DNA of 64,000 nucleotides, taken from assembly GCA_011525625.1 (NCBI GenBank), contig WYAX01000024.1, positions 62,001 through 126,000 of the forward strand, written 5' to 3'. Every line of letters begins with the position of its first letter. The stretch's first letter is position 1. This document shows positions 1 to 9,236 of this stretch, in pieces. The translations under genes and the position numbers were made by a program. The DNA comes from Nitrospira defluvii (lineage in GTDB: Bacteria; Nitrospirota; Nitrospiria; Nitrospirales; Nitrospiraceae). Below the pieces are notes generated by a model that did no database searches, was not told the DNA's origin, and worked only from the letters and a program-made list of their open reading frames with translations.

Positions 1-1749
1 CAGATGAGCGCCAAGGATCTGCATGTACCGCTCAGCGGTTCGATTCCGGTCACGGCCGGCTTCACGCTGAATCAGCAAGGAACCTTCGAGGGACGGGGCA
101 GCGTGCAACTCGATCCGCTGCAAGCGTCGCTCTCGCTCAAGTTGGCGCATATCGGTCTGCGGCCGTTCCAACCCTACCTGGATCGCACCATGCAGGTAGA
201 TATCATGGACGGTGAAGTGGAATTGGACGGCGAGGTGACCTATCGAAGCCGGTCCGAGTCTGAACCGATGTTGCGCTACGTGGGCCAAGTGGGGGTGAAC
301 AAGCTGCATGTGGCTGAGCGGGTGTCGGGGAAAGAATTTCTGGGATGGACCGCCTTGGGATTGCAGAAGGTGGCGCTGGACGTCTCACCGACCAAGGTCA
401 AGATCGGCGAAATCGCACTTCGCGATCCGGCGGTTCGGCTGGTGACCGAGAAGGACGGCTCGCTGAACCTGTCGAACCTGATGCGCAAGACGGAACCGCA
501 GGCAGCAGAGGCGACCCCGCCGCCGGCGGCTCGCGAATCGCTCGGTAAGAAGACGGCCCCCACGCCGGTGGACATCGATGTGGTGCGGTTGTCCAAATTA
601 TCGGCGACCTTCATCGACGAATCGATCGACCCGGTCGTGGCGACAGGGATTACCGATCTCAGCGGGACCATCAAAGGCTTGTCGTCCAAGCAGGTAGCCA
701 AGGCGCAGGTGGCGTTGGCCGGTGAAGTCGACGAAGTGGCGCCGATCAAGATTCAAGGCCAGATCAATCCGTTGAGTGAAGACGCGTACACCCATCTGAC
801 GTTTCTGTTCCAGGGGGTCGATCTCACGGCGGTCTCGCCCTATGCGGGGAAATATGTCGGCTACCCCATCACCAAGGGGAAACTGTCGCTCGACCTCATG
901 TACCAGGTCTCAAAGAAGCAGCTGGTGGGGGAAAATAAGGTGCTGGTGGACCAGCTGACCTTCGGGGAAAAAACCGATAGCCCGGATGCGACGAGTCTGC
1001 CGGTGCGCCTGGCCGTAGGATTGCTCAAAGACCGGCGGGGCCGGATCGATATCGACTTGCCGGTACGCGGGGACTTAAACGAACCCGATTTCCGCTATGG
1101 CCGCGTGGTGCTCAATGCGCTGGTCAATCTGATTACGAAAGTGGCCACGTCGCCGTTTTCGGCGCTGGGCGGGCTCGTGGGCGGCGGCGGAGAAGACTTA
1201 CAGTTCATCGAATTTACCGCCGGGAGCGAGGACCTGAGGGAAGCAGAGCAGCGGAAGATCGACTCAATCGCCAACGCGCTTCAGGAGCGACCGGCGTTGC
1301 GGGTGGATGTGATCGGGACTGCCGATCCTGTGAGCGATCGTGACGCGCTGGCGATGCAGAAAATCTCCGCCGATGTGCAGCGACGATTTACGCAGGGTGG
1401 AACAAAAAATCTCCAAGCGGTCCTCTCGCCCTCTCACGAGTTCGAACTGCTCAGCGATCTCTATGCGGAGAAGCTGGGCAAGCAGCCTATGAAGAAGGAA
1501 GAGCTGCCGGGAGGGAAATCCGTGGAGCGAGTGCTGACGGCCGACGAACTGCGGCAACAGCTGGTGCCGGCCATGGGGGTGGAGGAGTCGGAGTTGCGAC
1601 TGTTGGCGCAAGGCCGTGCCAAAGCCATTCGTGAGCGCTTGATCGAACAGGGAGGGTTGCCGGAGGATCGGGTCTTCCTGGTGGAAGTGGAACTGGCCCA
1701 GTCGGAAGGCAAACCGATCAGAGCCCATCTCAATTTGACGGGCAGTTAG
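1..1749 (+). CDS. DUF748/AsmA-like envelope protein, C-terminal part
   Basis: The frame is open from the first base, so the gene begins upstream and only about 582 C-terminal residues are visible. The segment around residues 270-300 (DLTAVSPYAGKYVGYPI) followed by KGKLSLDLMY is typical of the DUF748 family, long beta-rich proteins related to AsmA that are thought to act in the periplasm. The last third (near FIEFTAGSEDL and VIGTADP) resembles the beginning of an OmpA-like fold, which is common at the end of DUF748 proteins. The stop lies 14 bases from the stop of the convergent pentapeptide gene. The family is fairly sure; the exact role is unknown. Confidence 0.8.
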   Translation, partial: QMSAKDLHVPLSGSIPVTAGFTLNQQGTFEGRGSVQLDPLQASLSLKLAHIGLRPFQPYLDRTMQVDIMDGEVELDGEVTYRSRSESEPMLRYVGQVGVNKLHVAERVSGKEFLGWTALGLQKVALDVSPTKVKIGEIALRDPAVRLVTEKDGSLNLSNLMRKTEPQAAEATPPPAARESLGKKTAPTPVDIDVVRLSKLSATFIDESIDPVVATGITDLSGTIKGLSSKQVAKAQVALAGEVDEVAPIKIQGQINPLSEDAYTHLTFLFQGVDLTAVSPYAGKYVGYPITKGKLSLDLMYQVSKKQLVGENKVLVDQLTFGEKTDSPDATSLPVRLAVGLLKDRRGRIDIDLPVRGDLNEPDFRYGRVVLNALVNLITKVATSPFSALGGLVGGGGEDLQFIEFTAGSEDLREAEQRKIDSIANALQERPALRVDVIGTADPVSDRDALAMQKISADVQRRFTQGGTKNLQAVLSPSHEFELLSDLYAEKLGKQPMKKEELPGGKSVERVLTADELRQQLVPAMGVEESELRLLAQGRAKAIRERLIEQGGLPEDRVFLVEVELAQSEGKPIRAHLNLTGS

Positions 1750-1763
1750 CGTATCGCCCCAGG

Positions 1764-2132
1764 TTAGGATGTCGTGCGATAGCGCAGCCGGGTACCGTGA
1801 AGCAGAGAGAGCTCGATTTCGCTCGCGCTCAGCTCAGCAGGAAAATAGGCGCCGGAGATCTTGGCCGCATTGATGCTGGCGCCTTCGAGGTTCGCTTTCC
1901 GGAAATCGATGCCGCGGAGATCGGCTTGCCGGAAGTAACAGTCGGTCAAGTCCAGTCCATCGACGTCCAGACCTCGTAAATCCAGCCCGCGCAGATCACA
2001 ACGGGTCAGGTCTACCTTTTCGCCGGAGGCCCGTTTGACGTTGAATTCCTTGATGCACCCCTCGCGGAGCAACCGGTACATGGCATCGTTTGAGATTCGC
2101 AGTCCGGACGCGGGTGGCGGTGAGTGATCCAT
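1764..2132 (-). CDS. Pentapeptide-repeat protein
   Basis: This 122-residue protein carries about ten consecutive pentapeptide units (DLTRC DLRGL DLRGL DVDGL DLTDC YFRQA DLRGI DFRKA NLEGA), which fold as a right-handed quadrilateral beta-helix. No enzyme motif or signal peptide is present, so a cytoplasmic binding role is likely but unknown. The start was chosen at the methionine of MDHSPPP because AAGGAG lies six bases upstream; a longer frame to 2255 has no ribosome site. The N-terminal stretch ISNDAMYRLLREGCIKEFN is helical and precedes the repeat. Confidence 0.75.
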   Translation of the reverse strand: MDHSPPPASGLRISNDAMYRLLREGCIKEFNVKRASGEKVDLTRCDLRGLDLRGLDVDGLDLTDCYFRQADLRGIDFRKANLEGASINAAKISGAYFPAELSASEIELSLLHGTRLRYRTTS

Positions 2133-2345
2133 GAGAACTCCTTTGGCTCCTGGGCTCCTTATCGGATGGGGGAGCGAAAACTTGAGGGGATGCATCGTTG
2201 TAAGCCGTCCGGAGGACTGTCCGGCTTGGCCGGGGGCAGCTTCTGCTTGCACCACACTTGTCAGACACGGTAACCTTAATCGATTTTTTTGCGGTCATTC
2301 GACAGTCAGATCAATACGTTCGAACCGTTAGGGAAGGAGGACATC

Positions 2346-2981
2346 ATGGGACTACGACTGGGCGATGACGCCCCGAATTTTACAGCGGAAACGACGGAGG
2401 GGCCGATCAATTTCCACGAGTGGCTCGGGGGCGGGTGGGGGATTTTGTTCTCGCATCCCAAGGACTACACGCCGGTCTGTACGACCGAGTTGGGGTACAT
2501 GGCCAGGATCAAAGGGGAGTTCGACAAGCGCGGCGTGAAGATCCTTGCCATCAGCGTGGATCCGTTGGATTCACATCGCGGCTGGATGAAGGATATCAAC
2601 GAAACCCAAAACTGCACCGTGGCCTATCCGATCATTGCCGATCCGGAAAAGAAGGTTGCCGACCTGTATGACATGATTCACCCGAACTCGTTGGACAGCA
2701 TGACCGTGCGATCGGTGTTCGTGATCGGGCCCGATAAGAAGATCAAGTTGATGCTGACCTATCCGGCCTCCTGCGGGAGAAACTTCGATGAATTGCTGCG
2801 GGTGGTCGATTCCCTTCAGCTCACTGCTAAGTATAAGGTGGCGACCCCGGTGAACTGGAAGGACGGGCAGGATTGCATCATTACCCCTGCGGTGAACGAT
2901 GCGGAAGCGAAGACGCTCTTCCCGAAGGGGTTCAAGACCATCAAGCCCTATTTACGCGTGACCCCGCAGCCCAACAAGTAG
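2346..2981 (+). CDS. 1-Cys peroxiredoxin (Prx6/AhpC-TSA family)
   Basis: A 211-residue thiol peroxidase that should reduce hydrogen peroxide or organic hydroperoxides in the cytoplasm. The active-site motif DYTPVCTTEL contains the peroxidatic cysteine, and the length and C-terminal extension (VNWKDGQDCIITPAV) are those of the 1-Cys Prx6 group. The partner Arg is in SMTVRSVFVI. The ATG is preceded by GGGAAGGAGGACATC, an excellent ribosome site, so the longer frame beginning at 2289 is rejected. It is a single-gene unit followed by a hairpin at 3004-3046. Confidence 0.93.
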   Translation: MGLRLGDDAPNFTAETTEGPINFHEWLGGGWGILFSHPKDYTPVCTTELGYMARIKGEFDKRGVKILAISVDPLDSHRGWMKDINETQNCTVAYPIIADPEKKVADLYDMIHPNSLDSMTVRSVFVIGPDKKIKLMLTYPASCGRNFDELLRVVDSLQLTAKYKVATPVNWKDGQDCIITPAVNDAEAKTLFPKGFKTIKPYLRVTPQPNK

Positions 2982-3003
2982 ACGTTGCGGCATTCTCGCT
3001 GCA

Positions 3004-3046
3004 CCACCGGGAGGAGTCGGCTCGCACGCCGGCTCCTCCCCGGTGG
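3004..3046 (+). terminator. Hairpin after the peroxiredoxin gene
   Basis: A GC-rich inverted repeat with arms of about 18-19 bases (CCACCGGGAGGAGTCGGC and its near complement ending CCCCGGTGG) around a six-base loop lies 22 bases after the stop codon. There is no T-run, so it is a likely stem of a terminator or 3' stabiliser rather than a textbook intrinsic terminator. The remaining bases to 3161 show nothing else. Confidence 0.5.
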
Positions 3047-3161
3047 GTCAATCCCCAGTCTCTTCCCTTCCACAGTCTGCCGACCCCTTCATGCACTAGG
3101 ATCCCAGGAGGTGTGCGGCCATGTCTGTTCGGTGTGGCGCCAGCCGGTGGCGCCGGATAGG

Positions 3162-5354
3162 TCACACCAGAAGCAGGCCCGCTTGCTTGGTGGTGTGCCA
3201 GGCGGTGGTCCCCGCGAATCGCTCGAAGGCTCGATCGCCGGAACCGGGGAACGACGCCAGGACATCGGCCAGACGCGGGTAGGTGCAATCCCTGGCAGAC
3301 GACGAAGGCGTGGAAGCCCGGATGAGGGTGAGGAGCCACTCGGCCTGTGCCGGAGCGAGTGTCAGTGAAACATCTTCCGTTCTCGTAGGAAGCACGATTC
3401 TGGTTCGTGTCTTTCCTGGTGACAGGACGACGGGCCGGCCGCCGATCCAGACACAACGGCGCTCAGCCGTGAGCGAAACCGAGAATGGTTCAGCGAGAGC
3501 CTGCTTGAGCCAGGTGCGGGCGACGCGGGGGGGTGCGACGCGATGCGAGAACCATCGCTGTACCGGAAGGTCGAGACCTGCCTGCTCGATATAGTTCAAG
3601 ACCGCGTGGCGAAGACCTTCCCCGAGCCAGGGCGGGCAGGTCGCGCGGGAGTCGGCATGGCGAAGATCGTTTTCGGCAAAGCCGGCAAACACCGGTCCGA
3701 GAATCGTGAGGCCTTCGGCTGCCGGATTGATCCCGATGGGACTGTGCGCGGTGGCCGTGAATTTGTGCCAAAAGGCGGATTGCAGCAGGTTGCCCGCGAA
3801 CAGTTGGCGCACCCGTTCCAACGAATCCACGGTGTCGGCAATGGTCTCGCCGGGGCATCCGTACATCAGATAGGCATGCACGAGAATACCGGCCTGACGA
3901 AAGGCCGCCGCCACACGTGCGGTCTGGTCGACGGTAATGCCCTTTTTCATCTGTTCAAGCAGACGGTCCGAGGCTGCTTCAAGTCCGGCGGTCAGCGCGA
4001 TGCAGCCGGATGCGGCCAGGAGCCGCGCCAGATCGGGCGAGAAGGCTTCCTCGAAGCGGATGTTCCCCCACCAGGAGATGGTCTGGCCCGTCTCCAGCAG
4101 GCGAAGCGCCAATGCCTTTAACGCTGCCGGCGGCGCGGCTTCGTCGACAAAGTGAAAACCCCGCTGCCCTGTCTCGCTGATCAAGGTGTCGATTTGCTTG
4201 AGCAACAGGTCGGTGGGCGTCGTCTCGTAGCGTGCAATGTAGTTTAACCCCACATCGCAGAAGGTGCATTGCTTCCAGTAGCAGCCGTGGGCAACGGTGA
4301 GTTTGTTCCAATGTCCTTCGGACCAAAGGCGGTGCATCGGGTTCAGACTGTCGAGGATGGAGAGGTAGTCGGTCAACGGCAGTCCTGCATACGTCGGGGT
4401 GCCGAGCTCCTGCATGGGAATATCCGGCTCTGTGTTGCCGTCCTGAAATGACACCCGGCCGCCCACCAGCGTGAATGTCCGGCACAGCCTGCTGAGGGGG
4501 CGTGCGCCGGCCAGGAACTCGAGGAGGCAGAGGAGCGGTCGCTCGCCGTCGTCGAGGGTCACGTAATCCACGTAACGGAACAATCGAGGGTCCTGCAATC
4601 GGCGCAGCTCCGTATTCACGTAGCCACCGCCCAGCACAATCTTGGTGGCGGGTTGCCGGGTTTTGATCGCTTGCGCGATACGCAAGGCGCCGAACACGTT
4701 GCCGGGGAAGGGGACCGTGAGGCCGACGAGATCAGCTGTGGTGCGAGCGAGGTGAGGACCGAGTGCCTCGATGAGCAAGTCGTCGGTCAGGCTCAACGGT
4801 TGCGACAGGGCTTCTTCAATTCGGTCGAAGGAAGACGTCGCCCCCATGATCTGCTCGGCGTAACGATTCAAAAATAGATGAGGCGCGACGGTTTCGTGAA
4901 GCAGGTCCGTCAGATCTTCGATGTACAAGGTCGCCCGGTGGCGGGCTGCGTCGGCCGGTGAGCAGGCGTGCAGGGCTCCTCCGGGTCGCTGATCGGCGGC
5001 AAAGCGAGGGCCCTCCGGCAGGAATCCCGGCCTGGCCAGGTGAGGAGCCAACATCGGATCTTTTCCTTGGAGAAAGGCCACGACCGGCTCGATGGTGCTC
5101 AGGTAGGCGTCCTCGAGGGCCAGAATCTGCTGGACTTCTCCGGGCCAGGCCGCATCCCTCTGCTTGATCCGGTGAAAGGCCTTTCCAAGTCCAGGGCGTG
5201 AAAAGAGGCGCAGGATCATGTCGAGGCCGAGATCAGCTTGTTGTGCCTGATATCCGCGAGAACGCAGGAAGCCCGTCAAGTAGGCCGTGGCCGGGTAGGG
5301 GGTATTAAGTTGCGTGAGGGGTGGAATGACGAGCAAAATCCGCGGCTGAGCCAT
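3162..5354 (-). CDS. B12-binding-domain radical SAM protein
   Basis: About 730 residues. The N-terminus (PRILLVIPPLTQLNTPYPATAYLTGFLRS) is a Rossmann-like B12-binding domain start as in the cobalamin-dependent radical SAM group. The cluster motif HGCYWKQCTFCD gives C-x4-C-x2-C, a slightly expanded form of the usual C-x3-C-x2-C. LVGLTVPFPGNVFGALRIA and KIVLGGGYVNTE belong to the B12 domain. The substrate is not deducible; members act on lipids, cofactors, natural products or RNA. The start at MAQPRIL is a choice with no strong ribosome site; a GTG six codons earlier is possible. It stands alone, convergent with the peroxiredoxin. Confidence 0.8.
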   Translation of the reverse strand: MAQPRILLVIPPLTQLNTPYPATAYLTGFLRSRGYQAQQADLGLDMILRLFSRPGLGKAFHRIKQRDAAWPGEVQQILALEDAYLSTIEPVVAFLQGKDPMLAPHLARPGFLPEGPRFAADQRPGGALHACSPADAARHRATLYIEDLTDLLHETVAPHLFLNRYAEQIMGATSSFDRIEEALSQPLSLTDDLLIEALGPHLARTTADLVGLTVPFPGNVFGALRIAQAIKTRQPATKIVLGGGYVNTELRRLQDPRLFRYVDYVTLDDGERPLLCLLEFLAGARPLSRLCRTFTLVGGRVSFQDGNTEPDIPMQELGTPTYAGLPLTDYLSILDSLNPMHRLWSEGHWNKLTVAHGCYWKQCTFCDVGLNYIARYETTPTDLLLKQIDTLISETGQRGFHFVDEAAPPAALKALALRLLETGQTISWWGNIRFEEAFSPDLARLLAASGCIALTAGLEAASDRLLEQMKKGITVDQTARVAAAFRQAGILVHAYLMYGCPGETIADTVDSLERVRQLFAGNLLQSAFWHKFTATAHSPIGINPAAEGLTILGPVFAGFAENDLRHADSRATCPPWLGEGLRHAVLNYIEQAGLDLPVQRWFSHRVAPPRVARTWLKQALAEPFSVSLTAERRCVWIGGRPVVLSPGKTRTRIVLPTRTEDVSLTLAPAQAEWLLTLIRASTPSSSARDCTYPRLADVLASFPGSGDRAFERFAGTTAWHTTKQAGLLLV

Positions 5355-5420
5355 GGCTGGGACATACCACACTGCATGTGGTGCCTGCCAGTCGCATCGA
5401 TAGTGTCTCGGGAGATCTTT

Positions 5421-6764
5421 TCAGGCCGCGCGAATGGAGGACTGGATAAAGTAGCCGGTCCATCGTTTGAGCTGAAAGTACGCGACGACTTTGCTCGGCA
5501 GCTCGCCGCGAGTCATGCCGCGGAGGATCGTCAACTCTGGCTGTGACTGGAGATCCGCGGTGACCGGCTCTCCGGTCGGGCCATCCTCGTCGTAGAGGAG
5601 GACGAGCGGTTTCAACCGATGCTTGAAGTTGATGTTGAGCACCTGGGCGAACCGTCCGTCTGAGAGGGAGAGGACGGTTCCTGGCGGGTAGACTCCCAGG
5701 GTTTGGATCATTGCCACCAACACATCCGCGGCAAACATCTGTTTCTGGTACTTGTACATGGTCGAAAGTGCTTCGGCCGGGGAGAGGGCATCTTCCGGGT
5801 GGATGCTGTTGACCAGCGAGTCGTAATGGTCGACCGCGCTCACGATTCTGGTGGGGAGGGAGATTTGGTCCCCCTTCAATTTTTCGGGGTAGCCAGACCC
5901 GTCCAGCCGTTCGTGGTGACTGCGGATGACATCCAGCACCTCTTCCGGGATGTGAGGGAATTTTCGGAGCATCTCCACGCCCAGGTAGGGGTGAAGCTGG
6001 TACTTCACGTTTTCGGCTTCTGACCGGCGTGCGCGGGTTTGGAGGATGTGTTTCGGAATGCGATGTTCACCGATATCCAGGAGGAGGCCGGCCATACCGA
6101 TCATCTGTAGCGCCTCCTGGTCGATATCGAACTGCTGAGCGACCAGCATGGAGAGGGTGGCGACATTCATGGCACGGATGACGGACGCATTCTCCACATC
6201 TTCCGGGTCGAAGCCGCTGGCCACGGTACCGGCCGCTTCGGTGTTGGCGAGGAGGGTGTTGAGTCCGCCGATCATCGATTCCGCGGAACGGATTCCTTCC
6301 GCCGATCCGTTCGAGAGTTCCTTCATCATCTTCGAACTGGTCCCGAGCATTTCACGGTAGGCCTCGGACGCCATCTGCGCCGCCTGATGGTAATCCCCCT
6401 GCGTCGGCTTCTCTCGCACATCCGGCGGGGAAACCGGCTCGGCTGTTGTCTCCTCCTGGTGCTGTTGCGCGGGGTTTTCCGGTGCCGATTGGTGCTCCGC
6501 CGTTGCTTCGACCGGAGTTTCTTCTCCATCCGTGTCGGGATCCGATTCCCGTGGGTAGACCAGGACGGTACCCAACCCGAGGCCTTTGATCGTATTGATC
6601 TGACTTTGTGATGTCAGCTTGAAGGAGCGTCGTGGAAAGGGATGCCGGAACCAGGAGCAGTTCAGATCGACATACATGCCCACGCGAAGGTACTCGGGAC
6701 TGAGCTTCATGCTGTCGGACGTATCGACCTTTGCTGGATCGTTGGACGTTTTTGTGAGCGGCAT
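5421..6764 (-). CDS. HD-GYP-type response protein with degraded HD motif
   Basis: 447 residues. The first 70 residues (LSPEYLRVGMYVDL, then INTIKGLGLGTVLVYP) match the DUF3391 domain that often precedes HD-GYP cyclic-di-GMP phosphodiesterases. Residues near 100-130 form an acidic proline/glutamate linker. The catalytic domain keeps the HP of YQLHPYLGVEML, HHERLDGSGYP and AVDHYDSL, but the HD dyad reads LLLDIGEHRIP, where active members have LLHDIGK. The His ligand and the following Lys are both lost, so loss of hydrolysis or a binding role is likely. The start follows AGAAGG. Only the family call is firm. Confidence 0.85.
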   Translation of the reverse strand: MPLTKTSNDPAKVDTSDSMKLSPEYLRVGMYVDLNCSWFRHPFPRRSFKLTSQSQINTIKGLGLGTVLVYPRESDPDTDGEETPVEATAEHQSAPENPAQQHQEETTAEPVSPPDVREKPTQGDYHQAAQMASEAYREMLGTSSKMMKELSNGSAEGIRSAESMIGGLNTLLANTEAAGTVASGFDPEDVENASVIRAMNVATLSMLVAQQFDIDQEALQMIGMAGLLLDIGEHRIPKHILQTRARRSEAENVKYQLHPYLGVEMLRKFPHIPEEVLDVIRSHHERLDGSGYPEKLKGDQISLPTRIVSAVDHYDSLVNSIHPEDALSPAEALSTMYKYQKQMFAADVLVAMIQTLGVYPPGTVLSLSDGRFAQVLNINFKHRLKPLVLLYDEDGPTGEPVTADLQSQPELTILRGMTRGELPSKVVAYFQLKRWTGYFIQSSIRAA

Positions 6765-7011
6765 GACCTTCTCGCGCGCAAACCGATTGTCGGGACCTAC
6801 GTAGGAAATTTAGGCTATGGCCTGTATCGGTGCAGGCCACATGAAACTTGACGACAATCGTCAGCCGTCCTGGTGACGCCCATTGCTCACAGTAGAAGCG
6901 AGGACTTGATCCGAGAGGCAGACGCCCTGCAGGAACGGTCAGATTGTGCGAGATGAGGTGGCATTGTGTGCTTTGAAAAACAACTAGTTGCGAGTAATAC
7001 ATGAGGTGGAT

Positions 7012-8172
7012 CTAGATGTGGAGATTCATCTGTGATGTGCGTTCGATCACGTGAAGAAATGTTCGGCATGCGTCGCGAATTTGTGTGGGGTCACGGCGTA
7101 TCTCGCTGCCGAGAATGAAGACGACATCGGATCCGTATAGCGCCATCATCTCCTCGATGCGTGAGGCGTTCATCCTGCCGGCCGCGGTTGGAAACGTGGG
7201 GGAGAGCGTACCCAGCTCGGTTCGGCAGGCCTGTGCAATGCCGCGACAATCGGCTTGGGTGACAGGATAGTCCAGGCCGTATGCGGGGTAGATGGAGATG
7301 TCCGCACCGGCGAGGCGAGGGAGAAGTCCGAACAGAACTGCCGGGGCGATGCCGCTGTCCCGGCCGACATAGTGGCTCCCCAGAAAATCCGGGTGCAGGA
7401 GCAACGGCAGGGAGAGCGCCGTCAGGCCGGAGAGGGCCGCGACGGCATCGTACCCTGTCAGTCCTGGGCAGATGAGGATTGCGCCTGCTTCGGCCTGCTT
7501 GGCCAGAGTCGCTCGTTCGAAGAGCTTCGGCCATGGCCCGAAGACGTGCGGCGCGTAGAGGCAGGTGCGTCCGGTCTCTTTCGAGGCCGCGGCGATGGCT
7601 TCGGCACAACGTGAGACGCGCTCGTTGAACGGACAGAACGGATGATCGCCTAGGCTTTGATCATCCTTGATAAGGTCGACTCCGCCGAGAGCAAATTCAT
7701 AGGCCAGCTCCGCGAGTGCATCCGGGTTAAGCCCGAGCGGTTTCAGCACCGCGCAGACCAGCGGACGCACTGGAACCTCAAGTTGTGCGCGAAGTCCTGC
7801 CGTGCCCAGCCGAGGGCCGGCCATTCGGCTGAGGGCCACATCGGGAAGGATCAGATTTGAGAGGCGCACTCCTCCTTGTAAGCTCGCCATACCGAAACTC
7901 ATATGCAACAACCTACTCATGGTGCCATCGAGCAGCTCGATGGGAAATGTCAGCAAGGCGGCATGGACCCCGTCGCCGAGACCTTCGAACCGTTCTACTC
8001 GGCCCAACAATTCACTTCTGATTGGCCCGGCGGGAATGACATGGTCCGCTGCCTCGACGGTTTGGTCGATACAAAGAAGATCGGCGTGTCGACGTGCGTC
8101 TGCGGCCGATCCCTGAAGATGATACTCCACAGAGAAGCGTTGTCCTGAAAATCGTAGCTGGTCAGCAGTCAT
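7012..8172 (-). CDS. RuBisCO-like protein (form IV type)
   Basis: 386 residues with the RuBisCO large-chain fold. The N-domain is followed by VLKPLGLNP and GGVDLIKDDQSL, equivalent to the KPKLGLS and GGLDFTKDDE motifs. The lysine that is carbamylated in RuBisCO and the next two aspartates remain, but the final Glu is Gln, the second Lys of KPK is missing, and the loop-6 lysine region (LLLHPDFLGSHYVG) lacks the catalytic Lys. It therefore should not fix CO2. Known RuBisCO-like proteins act as enolases or isomerases in methionine salvage and related sulfur pathways. The ATG follows GGGAGGAAGGCATC. The gene is divergent from the cyclase-family gene at 8288. Confidence 0.88.
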   Translation of the reverse strand: MTADQLRFSGQRFSVEYHLQGSAADARRHADLLCIDQTVEAADHVIPAGPIRSELLGRVERFEGLGDGVHAALLTFPIELLDGTMSRLLHMSFGMASLQGGVRLSNLILPDVALSRMAGPRLGTAGLRAQLEVPVRPLVCAVLKPLGLNPDALAELAYEFALGGVDLIKDDQSLGDHPFCPFNERVSRCAEAIAAASKETGRTCLYAPHVFGPWPKLFERATLAKQAEAGAILICPGLTGYDAVAALSGLTALSLPLLLHPDFLGSHYVGRDSGIAPAVLFGLLPRLAGADISIYPAYGLDYPVTQADCRGIAQACRTELGTLSPTFPTAAGRMNASRIEEMMALYGSDVVFILGSEIRRDPTQIRDACRTFLHVIERTSQMNLHI

Positions 8173-8287
8173 GATGCCTTCCTCCCGTTGCACTTCAGAC
8201 GGACGAAAGGGTACCGTATCCTCGCGTCGGAGGGTAGGGCTGACTCGTCATCGGACGGAAGACTCTGCCGATAGTCAAGGAGCGAGG

Positions 8288-9103
8288 GTGCAACAACGGG
8301 TGGCGGCACGACCAGCGGTTCCGGTCAGAGCGATTCGCTGGGGGCTCGTCGGCCTGCTGCTTGTCGGCGGATGGCATCAGGTTGTCCATGCCGCGTCGCG
8401 TCTGGTCGACCTGACGTACAGTTTTGACGAGACGACCCTCGTGTGGCCGCGGAATCCTCCGTTCCACCGAGACGGGAGTCAGCGGGGCGGAACGGCCGAT
8501 GAGGCATGGTATGCGACGGGGCAGGTGGCCCTGTCCGAACATGCCGGCACGCACATGGATGCGCCGATCCATTTCGCTCAGGGCCAGGTTGGGATCGACG
8601 GAATTCCGGTCGAGCACCTCATGGGCCCTGCGGTGGTGATCGATGTGCGCACCTCCGTGGCGAAGGAGGCCGACTATCGGTTGTCCCCGGCTGATCTGCA
8701 TCGTTGGGAGGCGCAATACGGTTCCATTCCGAATGGTGCCGTCGTGATGATGTTGACCGGCTGGGGCGCTCACTGGAAAAATCGCGAGCGGTATTTCGGC
8801 AGCGCGACGCCCGATGCGCCCGCAACGCTGCATTTCCCCGGATTTTCCGAAGCAGCGGCGCGGTTCCTGGTGGCTGAACGGCACATCTCCGGCATCGGGA
8901 TCGACACGCCGAGCATCGACTATGGTCCGTCGCAGGACTTTGTGGTGCACCGCATCGTCAATGGCGCCGGCCTGTACGGACTGGAAAACGTTGCGCGGCT
9001 CGATGAGCTTCCGGCCTTCGGCGCCACGTTGATCGCTCTGCCGATGAAAATCGCCGGCGGCAGCGGCGCTCCCGTACGCATCCTCGGCATTCTGCCTGAG
9101 TGA
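8288..9103 (+). CDS. Secreted cyclase-family (kynurenine-formamidase-like) hydrolase
   Basis: 271 residues. The metal-binding signature HAGTHMDAPIHF and the later GIGIDTPSIDYG identify the cyclase/formamidase family, which uses a His/Asp metal site to hydrolyse amides or esters. RAIRWGLVGLLLVGGWHQVVHAA looks like a signal peptide or anchor, so it probably works in the periplasm. I chose the GTG start at 8288 because AAGGAG lies five bases upstream; the frame extends back to 8171 but would overlap the divergent RuBisCO-like gene. The substrate cannot be told. Confidence 0.8.
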   Translation: MQQRVAARPAVPVRAIRWGLVGLLLVGGWHQVVHAASRLVDLTYSFDETTLVWPRNPPFHRDGSQRGGTADEAWYATGQVALSEHAGTHMDAPIHFAQGQVGIDGIPVEHLMGPAVVIDVRTSVAKEADYRLSPADLHRWEAQYGSIPNGAVVMMLTGWGAHWKNRERYFGSATPDAPATLHFPGFSEAAARFLVAERHISGIGIDTPSIDYGPSQDFVVHRIVNGAGLYGLENVARLDELPAFGATLIALPMKIAGGSGAPVRILGILPE

Positions 9104-9236
9104 CGGCAGCGCGGACCGTTGTACTCTCGTGCGCAACGCGAACGAAAGGTCGGGAAGGACAGGGCATGACGCTGCGCGATGGATACGCGCGGCGAGGAAC
9201 CGGTGCAACATGGCAGGCGGAGGTCCGGGCTAGCGA

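Noticed and set aside
8171..8287. N-terminal extension of the cyclase-family gene to 8171
   Set aside because: The extension overlaps the divergent gene start, is Arg/Ser-rich, and AAGGAG supports the GTG at 8288.
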